Shown piece after piece: positions 25,151-34,201 of a stretch of DNA of 64,000 nt. Origin of the DNA: Oscillospiraceae bacterium (GTDB taxonomy: Bacteria; Bacillota; Clostridia; Oscillospirales; Ruminococcaceae). The DNA lies in contig CABIYQ010000006.1 of NCBI GenBank assembly GCA_902362965.1, forward strand, positions 62,001 through 126,000, written 5' to 3'. How positions within the stretch are numbered: the first letter of the stretch is position 1; each line of letters begins with the position of its first letter. The position numbers were made by a program, and so were the translations under genes. Below the pieces are notes generated by a model. It worked only from the letters and a program-made list of their open reading frames with translations, was not told where the DNA came from and made no database searches.

Positions 25151-25729
25151 TTAACTTATAAATCCTGAAAATGCCATAAAGCTTAAAGATACGATTGATG
25201 CGGCAATAAGAGTTGCGGGGATTCCCTTGAATGTTTTCGGAATGTCGGCGTCTTCGAGTTTTGAGCGTACTCCTGAGAACAGAATAAGCGCAAGTGAGAA
25301 ACCGATTCCGGCACATACTGCGTTTACAATTGATTCAAGGAATGTGTAGCCGTTGTCAATATTAAGGAGTGTAACGCCCAGTACTGCACAGTTAGTTGTT
25401 ATCAGCGGAAGATAAACGCCAAGAGAGTTGTAAAGAGGCGGCATCACCTTTTTGAGAATTATTTCAACAAGCTGTACAAACAGCGCAATGATCAGAATGA
25501 ATGCTACTGTATTGAGATATTCAAGACCGTTCGGTTCTAAAATTAACGAGTATACAGGATATGTAACGGCAGTAGCGCAGGTCATAACAAATATTACAGC
25601 TGCACCCATTCCCAGACTTGAGGAAAGCTTTTTTGAAACGCCTAAGAACGGACAAATACCCATGAATTTGGAGAGTACGAAGTTGTCAACAAGTATTGCC
25701 GACAGCATTATGATAAAAATACTTTTCAT
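25151..25729 (-). CDS. rnfA: Rnf electron transport complex subunit A
   Basis: A 192-residue integral membrane protein with six predicted helices and the family segments NFVLSKFMGICPFLGVSK and ITTNCAVLGV. RnfA and RnfE form an antiparallel pair that holds a membrane-embedded iron-sulfur cluster between conserved Cys; Cys in GICPFL and in TNCAVLG are present. Its ATG overlaps the rnfE stop. Confidence 0.95.
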   Translation of the reverse strand: MKSIFIIMLSAILVDNFVLSKFMGICPFLGVSKKLSSSLGMGAAVIFVMTCATAVTYPVYSLILEPNGLEYLNTVAFILIIALFVQLVEIILKKVMPPLYNSLGVYLPLITTNCAVLGVTLLNIDNGYTFLESIVNAVCAGIGFSLALILFSGVRSKLEDADIPKTFKGIPATLIAASIVSLSFMAFSGFIS

Positions 25730-26382
25730 TATTCTCCTCCTTTTCTGCCTGCACAGCTTGCGGCATTAGGGCATCCTGCACAGCCGATTTTCTGCGGAGG
25801 CTTTTTGCCGGCAATTTTGTTTACCAATGCTATAATGCAGCCCAGAACGAAAAATCCTCCGGCGGACATTACAAATACGGACATAGGTTCAAATCCCGGA
25901 ATCTTTAGTCCCATCCATGAGCCTGAACCCATGATTTCTCTTACCGATCCCATAAGAAACAGGGCAAGCGTAAAGCCAAGACCCATTCCCAGACCGTCAA
26001 GGGCGGAAGGAATGACCTTGTTTTTACATGCGTACATTTCCGCGCGTCCTAAAATGATACAGTTAACGGTGATAAGATTAAGAAATGTACCCAGAGCGTC
26101 ATAAAGGCTTGGTATAAAGCCGTGAAGCAGAAAGCTTATAAGCGTTACAAAGCCTGCGATTATGACGATATAGCAGGGAAGCTTTACAGCCTTTGGAATT
26201 ACTTTTTTAAGCAGTGAAATTACTATATTTGAACCCAGCAGAACAAATGTAGTTGCAAGTCCCATACCGATCCCGTTTACCGCCTGAGTGGTGACTGCAA
26301 GCGTCGGACACATACCCAGAAGTCCCACAAGAGTCGGATTTTCTTTTATTATTCCTTTGGTAAGTTCTTTTATATTACCCAT
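25729..26382 (-). CDS. rnfE: Rnf electron transport complex subunit E
   Basis: A 217-residue membrane protein homologous to RnfA, with NPTLVGLLGMCPTLAVT and LITVNCIILGRAEMYA carrying the conserved Cys. A soluble C-terminal tail (from about residue 195) holds KIGCAGCPNAASCAG, three Cys beyond the usual core, of unknown purpose. It overlaps the end of rnfG by 8 bases. Confidence 0.95.
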   Translation of the reverse strand: MGNIKELTKGIIKENPTLVGLLGMCPTLAVTTQAVNGIGMGLATTFVLLGSNIVISLLKKVIPKAVKLPCYIVIIAGFVTLISFLLHGFIPSLYDALGTFLNLITVNCIILGRAEMYACKNKVIPSALDGLGMGLGFTLALFLMGSVREIMGSGSWMGLKIPGFEPMSVFVMSAGGFFVLGCIIALVNKIAGKKPPQKIGCAGCPNAASCAGRKGGE

Positions 26383-26896
26383 TTAAAATTTCCTCCTTGT
26401 GTTCATTGTAGGTTTTTAAGGCAAGGTCTACGGCTGATTTCATTCCCTTTGAGGAGTATGTAGCGCCTGTTATCACGTCAAATTCGTAGTTTTCATTGCT
26501 TGCACCCATAAATTGGTCAAGGAAGCTTTGATCTTCCTGTACTTTTGTACCCAATCCCGGAGTTTCTCCTATAGCAAGGAAGCTAATACCGCATACGCCG
26601 CCGTTTTCGTCAATACCGATCAATAAATCAAGACCGCCTTTTGAATAACCGTCTGCTACTATTTCAAAAATTACTCTGCCTTTTTCATCAGTTGTGACTG
26701 ATGTTATACCATCGTAGGAGAGGTCAGTAATTTTATAATCTGCTTCTCCGAATGTTTCTGTAAGTGAATTACTGAATTTTTCCTCCTGAGCCTTTACAAT
26801 TTTGTCTTTGGTAGCTGAATTTGCAAGTACCAGCAGTCCGCAGACTATTGCTGAAATAAGCATCAGTACAAGAGGGGGCATTATTTTTTCTTTCAT
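26375..26896 (-). CDS. rnfG: Rnf electron transport complex subunit G
   Basis: A 173-residue protein with one N-terminal transmembrane helix and an FMN-binding domain. The flavinylation motif ITGATYSS is present, with Thr146 as the expected attachment residue of FMN added by ApbE, whose gene lies in the same operon. GETPGLGTKV is a further family motif. The start overlaps the rnfD stop (ATGA). Confidence 0.96.
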   Translation of the reverse strand: MKEKIMPPLVLMLISAIVCGLLVLANSATKDKIVKAQEEKFSNSLTETFGEADYKITDLSYDGITSVTTDEKGRVIFEIVADGYSKGGLDLLIGIDENGGVCGISFLAIGETPGLGTKVQEDQSFLDQFMGASNENYEFDVITGATYSSKGMKSAVDLALKTYNEHKEEILNG

Positions 26897-27825
26897 TTTT
26901 CTTTAGCCTCCTTTACTGCTCCTATAGGTTTTGTCATTGTAAATCTGTCAATATAAGGCGTTACTATATTCATAAGAAGTATTGAGAATGAAACGCCTTC
27001 CGGATAGCTGCCGAATTGTCTTATAAGGAATGTTATTATACCGCAGCCAATTCCAAAAATAAGCTTTCCTGTTGGAGTAACAGGAGTTGTAACGTAGTCG
27101 GTCGCCATGAAGAACGCACCCAGAATAAGACCGCCTGCAAGTACCTGATACAGTACGTCGTTTCCTGCGATAAGATTCAGCAAAGCAACAGTACCGATAA
27201 ATGCAATTGGTGTTACAGGAGAAATGATTTTTCTGACAATTAAGTAAATACCGCCTATTAAAAGTGCCAGCGCACAGGTTTCGCCTAAACAGCCGCCTGT
27301 GTAGCCTAAGAACAGATCCTTGTATGACGCAGTTTCAGTCACAAGGGGAGTTGCGCTTGTTACAATTTCTTTACCGTTTTCTTTCCAGTATTGAGGAACA
27401 GCCCATGTGGTCATATTTGAAGTGAATGAAAGCATAAGTACGATTCTTCCCACAATTGCCGGATTGGCAAAATTCTGTCCCAAGCCACCGAAAAGCTGCT
27501 TTACTATGACAATTGCCACGAAACAGCCTATCACAGCCTGCCAGAACGGAAGTGTTACAGGAAGATTAAGTGCGAGAAGAAGTCCTGTAAGAACAGCGCT
27601 GAGGTCGCCGATTGTTTGTTCTTTTTTCATTATAATTCTTGTAACGGCTTCAAATATAATACATGAAAGTATACAGACTGCAATGAGCATTAAAGCTCTG
27701 AGTCCGAAAATAATTCCTGAAGCTATTACAGCCGGAAGAAGTGAAGCTATTACGCACAGCATTATGCGCTGTGTACTCATGTTATCTTTAACATGAGGTG
27801 AAGGTGAAACAGTTAATATATTCAA
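26893..27825 (-). CDS. rnfD: Rnf electron transport complex subunit D
   Basis: A 310-residue integral membrane protein with about nine helices, including FGGLGQNFANPAIVGR and the C-terminal FFMATDYVTTPVTPTGK. The SATPL segment (Thr159) aligns with the covalent FMN site of the RnfD/NqrB family. It belongs to the ion-pumping core that couples ferredoxin oxidation and NAD reduction to Na+ or H+ export. Confidence 0.95.
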   Translation of the reverse strand: MNILTVSPSPHVKDNMSTQRIMLCVIASLLPAVIASGIIFGLRALMLIAVCILSCIIFEAVTRIIMKKEQTIGDLSAVLTGLLLALNLPVTLPFWQAVIGCFVAIVIVKQLFGGLGQNFANPAIVGRIVLMLSFTSNMTTWAVPQYWKENGKEIVTSATPLVTETASYKDLFLGYTGGCLGETCALALLIGGIYLIVRKIISPVTPIAFIGTVALLNLIAGNDVLYQVLAGGLILGAFFMATDYVTTPVTPTGKLIFGIGCGIITFLIRQFGSYPEGVSFSILLMNIVTPYIDRFTMTKPIGAVKEAKEK

Positions 27826-27841
27826 ATTTTTACCGCCTTTC

Positions 27842-29119
27842 TTATTTCCTTGGTATCAGAGCTTTGGCAAGCTGATTTGTTTCTGCAAGCTTTCTTCCTG
27901 CCGGACAGGCATAAGTACAGCAGCCGCAGTTCATGCATAAATTTACTTTCAGCTTTTTCAGTGCTTCAACGTCTCTGCGTTTATATGCCTTTTCCATTTC
28001 GGTAGGCATAAGATCAAAAGGACAAGCCTTTATACAGCGTCCGCATCTGATGCAGTTTGTAACTACAGGCTCTGAATATTTTTCAAATGCTAACACTGCA
28101 TTGTTACCCTTACCCACAGGAGTATCAAGGTCAAATGCGCTCATTCCCATCATAGGACCGCCCAGGATAAGCTTGTTCATTTTTTCGGTATCGCACTGTG
28201 CATATTCCAGAATCTTTGACACGGGAGTTCCGATTTTGACTGTTAGATTACTTGGATTTTTTACTATATCGCCATCGACGGTTAAACGTCTTTCAACAAG
28301 AGGCATGCCTGTCTGACAGTAGTTATAAATCTGTGCGGCTGTGGAAACGTTGAGAACAATAACTTTTTGGTCTGAGGGCAGCTGACCTTCCTTAACGATT
28401 CTGCCGACAGTATTGTAAATAAGAACCTTTTCTGCGCCCTGAGGATATGAAGCGGGAAGAGTTTTTACTGTAATTGATGAGTCTGAAGCTGTTTTTTCAG
28501 AAAGAAGGGAAATAGCGTCAGGCTTATTGCTTTCAATACCGATCACGGCATTGGGTATTGAAAGAAATTTCATGACAGTTTTTATTCCGCCGATAACAGC
28601 GTCAGGATCTTCAAGCATCTGACGATGGTCAGAGGTTATGTATGGTTCGCATTCTGCGGCGTTTATTATCAGAGTATCAATTTCCCCTTTGGGGTTAAGC
28701 TTGATGTGAGTAGGGAAGCCTGCGCCGCCCAAGCCTGTAATGCCGCTTTCACGGATTGCCTTTATAAATTCTTCCTTGCTGTTGATCACAGGGGACTGAA
28801 CTTCTTCGGAAACAGTCTGTTCACCGTCGGTTTCTATGGTTACAGCTTTGCAGGTATTTCCGTTGGCAAGTTTAATTTCGGTTACCGCTTTGACAGTTCC
28901 CGATACGCTTGAATGAACGGGAACGGACATAAATGCGTCGGTATCTCCGATTTTCTGTCCGACTTTTACAGCGTCTCCGACCTTTACAAGGGGTGTGCAT
29001 GGAGCGCCCATATTCATAAGCATAGGGATAGTTACTAAGTCAGGCACAGGAAGAGCGGCAGTTTGACATTGCGCTGTGCCCTTATGGTGTTTTAAACGGA
29101 CTCCGTTTAGTTTTTTCAT
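27842..29119 (-). CDS. rnfC: Rnf electron transport complex subunit C
   Basis: The peripheral NADH-interacting subunit. The 425 residues include an N-terminal barrel-sandwich region (about 20-115), the NADH/FMN-binding SLBB-type core with GLGGAGFPTHIK, NAAECEPYITSD and GGPMMG, and two four-Cys motifs CIRCGRCIKACP and CMNCGCCTYACP. Of two adjacent ATG codons the second is preferred because GGAGG lies 5 bases upstream of it. Confidence 0.95.
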   Translation of the reverse strand: MKKLNGVRLKHHKGTAQCQTAALPVPDLVTIPMLMNMGAPCTPLVKVGDAVKVGQKIGDTDAFMSVPVHSSVSGTVKAVTEIKLANGNTCKAVTIETDGEQTVSEEVQSPVINSKEEFIKAIRESGITGLGGAGFPTHIKLNPKGEIDTLIINAAECEPYITSDHRQMLEDPDAVIGGIKTVMKFLSIPNAVIGIESNKPDAISLLSEKTASDSSITVKTLPASYPQGAEKVLIYNTVGRIVKEGQLPSDQKVIVLNVSTAAQIYNYCQTGMPLVERRLTVDGDIVKNPSNLTVKIGTPVSKILEYAQCDTEKMNKLILGGPMMGMSAFDLDTPVGKGNNAVLAFEKYSEPVVTNCIRCGRCIKACPFDLMPTEMEKAYKRRDVEALKKLKVNLCMNCGCCTYACPAGRKLAETNQLAKALIPRK

Positions 29120-29129
29120 CATTTCCTCC

Positions 29130-29618
29130 TCATTTTTGTTTGATTTTTGTAAGAACCGGCATTAATAATCCCAGACACAGACCTGTTACAGTTCCGGCGA
29201 TGCATCCTGAAATTATCAGTACCGGCATATATGCAAGGACAGCAGAGCTGCCCAGTATAAAACATGCGGCTGAAAGCTGACCGACGTTGTGCATCAGACT
29301 TCCTGCAACGCTTGTTAAAACTATTGAAGCTTTGGTTTTTTTACTTAGCAAAAGCATTGTAAAAAAGGCGGCGAGTCCGCCTGAAATGGACATTATAAAA
29401 GCTGTTGTTCCCCGTGTGAGAAAAACAAAAAATGATTTAAGTATGCAGATTGCCAATGCACAGCCTGTATTTATTTCATACATAGCAAACATAACCGGTA
29501 TGTTTGAAAATCCCGGCTTTACTCCCAACGGCAGCGGAATAAGACTTTCAGCTGCCGACAGTCCGGCAGAAAGAGCAAGAAGCATACCTGAAAGGGCTGT
29601 TTTATATGATTTTTTCAT
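29130..29618 (-). CDS. Gx transporter family membrane protein (HepT/ECF-S like)
   Basis: The start MKKSYKTALSG is chosen because a GAGGA site lies about 10 bases upstream. The roughly 162-residue protein has about five helices and the motif LPLGVKPGFSNIPVMFA, which marks the Gx transporter/HepT-like family related to ECF transporter S components. Genes of this family commonly accompany NusG-II and Rnf genes in Clostridia; a link to flavin or quinone supply has been suggested but is not shown here. Confidence 0.85.
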   Translation of the reverse strand: MKKSYKTALSGMLLALSAGLSAAESLIPLPLGVKPGFSNIPVMFAMYEINTGCALAICILKSFFVFLTRGTTAFIMSISGGLAAFFTMLLLSKKTKASIVLTSVAGSLMHNVGQLSAACFILGSSAVLAYMPVLIISGCIAGTVTGLCLGLLMPVLTKIKQK

Positions 29619-29623
29619 GTTTG

Positions 29624-29995
29624 TCAGTCCTCGATTTCTACTATAAGTTTTTTGGGCAGACATACGATTTTTTCACTTTTTGAATCAATAAAATCTGTTT
29701 TTACACAAATTTTATCAGGACAATCTGATTCTATTATTCTTATTTTTCCGTTATTTACCTCAAAGACAACGCCTTTTACATTTTTAAGTGAAAACGTATT
29801 GTTTTTGTGAGTTTCAAGGTAAATTTTTTCTATAATTTCAGAATCTACTGAAATTACCGCTGTTTTGCCGGGATTTATTTTCTTATTGATAAAAGTGACG
29901 GAAATTACAATAATACCTGTCAGAAGAATGGCAAGTATTATAAAAATATCTTTTTTGCTGATTATTTTTTTACTGTTTGTATTTATATGAACCAT
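29624..29995 (-). CDS. NusG domain II-containing membrane protein
   Basis: A 123-residue protein with one transmembrane helix (about 17-37) and an extracytoplasmic NusG_II-like domain: VEVNNGKIRI, then DCPDKICVKTDFI and IVCLPKKLIVEI. The two Cys of SDCPDKIC and the later Cys are conserved in this family. It overlaps the apbE end by 26 bases and lies before the Gx transporter gene. The molecular role is unknown, but the pairing with Rnf and Gx genes recurs in Firmicutes. Confidence 0.88.
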   Translation of the reverse strand: MVHINTNSKKIISKKDIFIILAILLTGIIVISVTFINKKINPGKTAVISVDSEIIEKIYLETHKNNTFSLKNVKGVVFEVNNGKIRIIESDCPDKICVKTDFIDSKSEKIVCLPKKLIVEIED

Positions 29996-30980
29996 CCTTT
30001 AATTTAAAATCAAGACCATCGCTTACATACAAATTTTTATCCTTGTCTGCCGCAACTATTTTATAGCTGTCTGAATGGAGGTGCTTTTCAATTTCCTTTG
30101 TACCTCCTGTGAAGATCAGTGTTGAAAGAAAATCCGATTCAAGACCACTGTCACAGAATACTGTTACCGTTGTAAGATCGGTTTCGGTAGGATATCCGGT
30201 TTTGGTGTCTATAATATGACAGTATTTTTTACCGTCGATTTCCGCATAGCGTTCATATCCCCCCGATGTGGAAATAAAACAGCCGCCCCTGAGAGTTACC
30301 GACCCTATAGAACCTTGTTTATCCGGAGATGCTATATCAATATTCTGTTCACCGTATTGGTTACCGTAAACTAATATTGAAGAACCTGTAGTGATAAGAG
30401 AATAATGTGAATCTTCTTTGTCAAGAAGTTCTTTTACTTTATCAAGGGCGATACCCTTTGCGACGCAGCCGAAGTCCAGTATGGCATTGTTTTCTAGGGT
30501 GATGTTATTTCCGTTTATTGTAATATTTTTAAATCCTGTAGCGGCAAGAGCCTTGTCAATTTCACTCTGAGCAGGAATTTCAGGATTTTTACCGGTTATA
30601 TCCCAAAGCTTTGTGAGACTTCCGGCAGTTACGTCAGCGCCGTTTCCGTACTTATTGTTAAGTTCCAGAATATGCCGCAGTGCGGCTGTCAGTTCGTCTG
30701 AGGAATTTATTGTCTTGGAAGAATTAAGCCTTGAAATTTCGCTCATACTGTCATGGAAATTAAATATATTTTCTGTATCGGTAAATATTTGTTTAATTTC
30801 TTTTTCTATATTTTTATCAGACGATACCACAATAAAAGTATCCATACCGAAAAAATTAAAATTAGCATAATCATGCTTAAAAAAAATTGATATTAATATC
30901 AGAATAATCGAAAATACAACTATAAGCGGCAAGAAAATACAAATTTTACGAACCTTTTTACGGCTTTTTTCAGAAATCAT
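29970..30980 (-). CDS. apbE: FAD:protein FMN transferase
   Basis: Transfers FMN from FAD to Thr residues, here presumably in RnfG and RnfD encoded downstream. The 336-residue protein has an N-terminal membrane anchor (about 14-35) rather than a lipobox, then the ApbE fold with FFGMDTFIVVSS, DVTAGSLTKLWDI, LDFGCVAKGIALDK, STSGGYERY, HIIDTKTGYPT and the acidic metal site in the C-terminal third (CDSGLESDFLSTLIF). It is the first gene of the Rnf operon, with an AGAGGG site. Confidence 0.95.
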   Translation of the reverse strand: MISEKSRKKVRKICIFLPLIVVFSIILILISIFFKHDYANFNFFGMDTFIVVSSDKNIEKEIKQIFTDTENIFNFHDSMSEISRLNSSKTINSSDELTAALRHILELNNKYGNGADVTAGSLTKLWDITGKNPEIPAQSEIDKALAATGFKNITINGNNITLENNAILDFGCVAKGIALDKVKELLDKEDSHYSLITTGSSILVYGNQYGEQNIDIASPDKQGSIGSVTLRGGCFISTSGGYERYAEIDGKKYCHIIDTKTGYPTETDLTTVTVFCDSGLESDFLSTLIFTGGTKEIEKHLHSDSYKIVAADKDKNLYVSDGLDFKLKDGSYKYKQ

Positions 30981-31036
30981 AAAAAACCCTCTTTAAATTT
31001 AAATAAAAAAATGCTATAATAAAAATATTGTGGTTT

Positions 31037-31654
31037 TTATCCATAAAGTTCGGATATTTTATCTTCGCTTGTTTTGATAAGTTTCATAAGCGACGGCGTT
31101 TGGGAATATTCTTCTGAAAGGCTGTCGGTCGTTATGCTTTTGTTTAAATTTTCTTTGCTTTTTAATTTTATGGATGCACACATCTTCATTATTACTGAAT
31201 CAGTGAGATCCTCGGCGGGTATTTCCGGTATTTTAAAAAACAGAGAGTTATTTTCTTCATTTGAATGATAAAGCATGCGGAAAAGCTTATATAAATTCAG
31301 TATTATATAAGAAACAGCGTCCTTTTCCAGAGACTTGTCCTCGGCTGAGCCGCAGATGGACAGCAGTACGTTTGCGGAATCGGAGATCATTTTTATGTCG
31401 TCACAGATATTTTCATCGCTGTCTGACTGTGAAAACTTCTCGTCCGGCGATGCAGTGCGCCCAAGAAGATAGTCGCAGGATACATTGTAATAATCAGCGG
31501 CTTTAACAAGAAAGTCCAGACCGCATTCTCTTATCCCTTTTTCATAATGGGACAGCAGAGCCTGTGAGATACCCAGATCGGCTGCCGCCTGTTTCTGACT
31601 TATCTTGCGCTCTTTTCTTCGGAGAGTCATGATTCTCGGAAATTCAGTATTCAT
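31037..31654 (-). CDS. XRE-family regulator upstream of the Rnf operon
   Basis: The start MNTEFPRIMTLRRKERK follows a GAGGTG site; the frame extends 30 codons further up without one. The 205-residue protein has an HTH_3 domain at about 5-65 (ISQKQAAADLGISQALLSHYEKGIRE, VSCDYLLGRT) and a helical C-terminal part of unknown function. It lies 56 bases upstream of apbE on the same strand and no strong promoter is visible in that gap, so read-through into the Rnf operon is possible. A regulatory link is inference. Confidence 0.88.
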   Translation of the reverse strand: MNTEFPRIMTLRRKERKISQKQAAADLGISQALLSHYEKGIRECGLDFLVKAADYYNVSCDYLLGRTASPDEKFSQSDSDENICDDIKMISDSANVLLSICGSAEDKSLEKDAVSYIILNLYKLFRMLYHSNEENNSLFFKIPEIPAEDLTDSVIMKMCASIKLKSKENLNKSITTDSLSEEYSQTPSLMKLIKTSEDKISELYG

Positions 31655-31897
31655 TCTGACACCTCTTTTCTTTTTGGATTGACAGGATCTGATTAATACT
31701 GTATTAAAATTATATAACAATCCGTATAAAAAAGTAAAGAGCATATTTACAGAAATTTTTGTGAGTAAATATACTGTATTTTGTCAAATATATGTATATG
31801 GCGAATTTACAGTGTGATTTTAGTGCATAATAACCATGAAATTGGTTTGGAATTGTTAAAATAAATTTATACATTTTGTATTTAAAGGAGTATTTTA

Positions 31898-32524
31898 ATG
31901 AAAGGATACAGACTAAGTATTATAAGGCACGGTCTTACAGATGCCAATGACAAGGCAATTTATCTTGGAAGCCGTACCGATTATTCGCTTTCTAAAAAAG
32001 GAATAAGTCAGATCGTCAATAAAATGGACGAGTATGAATATCCCAAAGTGCAGAGGGTTTATTCAAGTCCTATGAAAAGGTGCATTGAAACTGCCGAAAT
32101 TATTTATCCTTACCGTGAGCTTCAGATAGTTGAAAATATGACGGAGCTTGATTTCGGTGAATTCGACGGAAAAAGCGTTCAGGAGCTTATAGACAGAGAT
32201 GACTATAAAGAATGGCTTAAGGGCGGAACTCCGGACAAGCGTGCGCCCGGAGGAGAAAGTATGGAGGAGCTTCTGCTGAGACTTTTTAAAGGACTTCATG
32301 AAATTATAACCGATATGATGGACGAGGAACTTACTCACTGCGCATTGGTTACTCATTCCGGATTGGTAACGAATATTCTTTCGGCGTTCGGACTGCCTAA
32401 AATCGACCCTAAGGAGCTTACATGCGCTCCGGGAGAGGGTTTTGAAATCCTTATGACCGCTAAAATGTGGCAGCAGTCTCAGACGTTTGAAATATTGGGA
32501 CGCATTCCTTATTACAGAGAATAA
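31898..32524 (+). CDS. Histidine phosphatase family protein
   Basis: A 208-residue phosphoglycerate mutase-like protein. The RHG motif (Arg10-His11-Gly12) with the phosphohistidine, the second His in ALVTHSGL (His153), Arg61-region RVYSSPMKRCIETA and the acid TELDFGEFDG are present. This set fits small phosphatases such as CobC/GpmB-type enzymes; no cobalamin genes are nearby, so substrate is unknown. An AAAGGAG site lies 9 bases before the ATG. Confidence 0.9.
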   Translation: MKGYRLSIIRHGLTDANDKAIYLGSRTDYSLSKKGISQIVNKMDEYEYPKVQRVYSSPMKRCIETAEIIYPYRELQIVENMTELDFGEFDGKSVQELIDRDDYKEWLKGGTPDKRAPGGESMEELLLRLFKGLHEIITDMMDEELTHCALVTHSGLVTNILSAFGLPKIDPKELTCAPGEGFEILMTAKMWQQSQTFEILGRIPYYRE

Positions 32525-32584
32525 AATACATAAAAATGCCTTTGCTTTTACATATTCTTTTAAATATAGACAGGGAGCTGAATT

Positions 32585-33349
32585 ATGAACACATCATCTT
32601 ATAGGCATAAGGCAAAAGAAATTTTAAAGGGCAGATACGGCGAAGGCTTTTTTGTGGTTTCGGTATGCATAGTTGCGTACCTTATTTTCAAAGTTTTTGA
32701 TATTGCAGGTGCGGGTATTATTTTATACAATAATAATGCAGATGTTTCCGGACTTTTCCGAAGCGGAAGCATTGCTGAAATATTATTAAAAATAATCAGA
32801 TATATTATATGCTTTATTGTAATGTCTCCGCTGATTACCGGAGGATTATGGTGGTTTTATCAGACCGTTTCAGGCGGCGACAACAGAAGTATTCTTAAGC
32901 TTTACACAGGGTTTAAGCTGAACATGAGAGCCGCATTTTTATACGGAATTATGTGGATACTGAGCATGATATCTCTTTTGCCGTCAGGCTTCTGCTGGCT
33001 GTTTGCATATAAGCTTTTTCATGCTGTTCCGGATTTCAGCAATCAGGCAGTTATATTGTTTGCAGTTTTACAATTGTTTATGGCAGGCGTTTTTCTTCTG
33101 GGACTTTATCTGAAATGTCTGCTGACATTTATTCTTTCGCCCTTTATTTTTATAAAGCGTCCTGATACCGGAGCTTTTAAGGTCATGAACATGTCCCGTA
33201 AAAAAATGTATGGTGTAAAGCTTGATTTTCTTAAAATGATAATTGCGTATATACCGGCAATGCTGCCGCTTATAACAATTCCGTTTATACTTCCGAAAGC
33301 CGTTATGGCGGCATCGGTTTTTGCAGAAGAACGTCTTAAGGAGGAATAG
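32585..33349 (+). CDS. Multi-pass membrane protein (DUF975-like)
   Basis: A 254-residue protein with a short basic N-terminus containing YRHKAKEILKGRYG and about five or six hydrophobic helices, with ITGGLWWFYQTVSGG in the middle and a late FIFIKRPDTGAFKVMNMS loop. The arrangement resembles DUF975 family membrane proteins of Firmicutes, whose role is unknown. It ends one base before the RluA-type gene, indicating an operon. Confidence 0.65.
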   Translation: MNTSSYRHKAKEILKGRYGEGFFVVSVCIVAYLIFKVFDIAGAGIILYNNNADVSGLFRSGSIAEILLKIIRYIICFIVMSPLITGGLWWFYQTVSGGDNRSILKLYTGFKLNMRAAFLYGIMWILSMISLLPSGFCWLFAYKLFHAVPDFSNQAVILFAVLQLFMAGVFLLGLYLKCLLTFILSPFIFIKRPDTGAFKVMNMSRKKMYGVKLDFLKMIIAYIPAMLPLITIPFILPKAVMAASVFAEERLKEE

Positions 33350-33350
33350 A

Positions 33351-34199
33351 TTGGGAAGGATAGTACTTCAAGTTTCAAAACAGGCAAAGCTTGAGGATTT
33401 TCTTATAAAAGACGCAGGAGTATCAAAAAGGCTTATTTCCCGCCTTAAACGTACTGAAAACGGCATCACAAGAAACGGCAGTCTTATCCGTACCATAGAT
33501 ACTGTAAATACGGGAGACACTATTATACTTCAGTTTGAGGATACTAAAATACTTGAACCGAATTTTGAGCTTGATGTGCCTATAGCGTTTGAAAATGAAA
33601 ATTTGGTAGTATTTGATAAACCGATAGGAATGCCGGTGCATCCGTCAATAAAACATCAGGGAGATACTCTGGGAAATTTTTTTGCGGCAAAATATCCTGA
33701 TATTACATTTCGTCCTGTAAACCGTCTTGACAGGGATACCTCCGGACTTTGTATTACAGCCAAAAATGCTTTTGCAGCAGCAGCACTGCAAAACAGCGTG
33801 AAAAAAGTTTATTATGCCGTTGTTACCGGCTATATTGACGGTGAGGGAATTATTGATGTTCCCATTGCAAGAGAAAAAGATTCCATAATAAAAAGAACAG
33901 TAAGGCAGGACGGTCAAAGAGCAGTTACTCATTATAAAGCAATAAAATCGGGTACAAAATATTCTCTTATTGAGATTAAACTTGAAACCGGCAGGACTCA
34001 TCAGATAAGAGTACATTTTGCTTATATAGGCCACCCCCTTGCAGGAGATGACCTATATGGAGGCAGTACCGAAGATATATGCTGTCAGGCTCTGCATTGC
34101 GGACTCCTTTGTTTCAGAGAACCGCTGACCGGAAAGGAAATAACCGTAACTTCTCCGCTTAGAGATGATATTCAAAAATTAATAGAAAAGGAAGGTTAA
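33351..34199 (+). CDS. RluA-family 23S rRNA-type pseudouridine synthase
   Basis: Start is TTG, 6 bases after an AAGGAGG site, directly behind the previous stop codon. The 282-residue protein has an N-terminal S4-like RNA-binding segment (about 10-60, DAGVSKRLISRLKR) and the catalytic domain with the RluA motif RPVNRLDRDTSGL (Asp127). LETGRTHQIRVHFAYIGHPLAGDDLYG is the usual RluC/RluD motif II region. The exact target uridine is not predictable. Confidence 0.92.
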   Translation: MGRIVLQVSKQAKLEDFLIKDAGVSKRLISRLKRTENGITRNGSLIRTIDTVNTGDTIILQFEDTKILEPNFELDVPIAFENENLVVFDKPIGMPVHPSIKHQGDTLGNFFAAKYPDITFRPVNRLDRDTSGLCITAKNAFAAAALQNSVKKVYYAVVTGYIDGEGIIDVPIAREKDSIIKRTVRQDGQRAVTHYKAIKSGTKYSLIEIKLETGRTHQIRVHFAYIGHPLAGDDLYGGSTEDICCQALHCGLLCFREPLTGKEITVTSPLRDDIQKLIEKEG

Positions 34200-34201
34200 A
34201 T

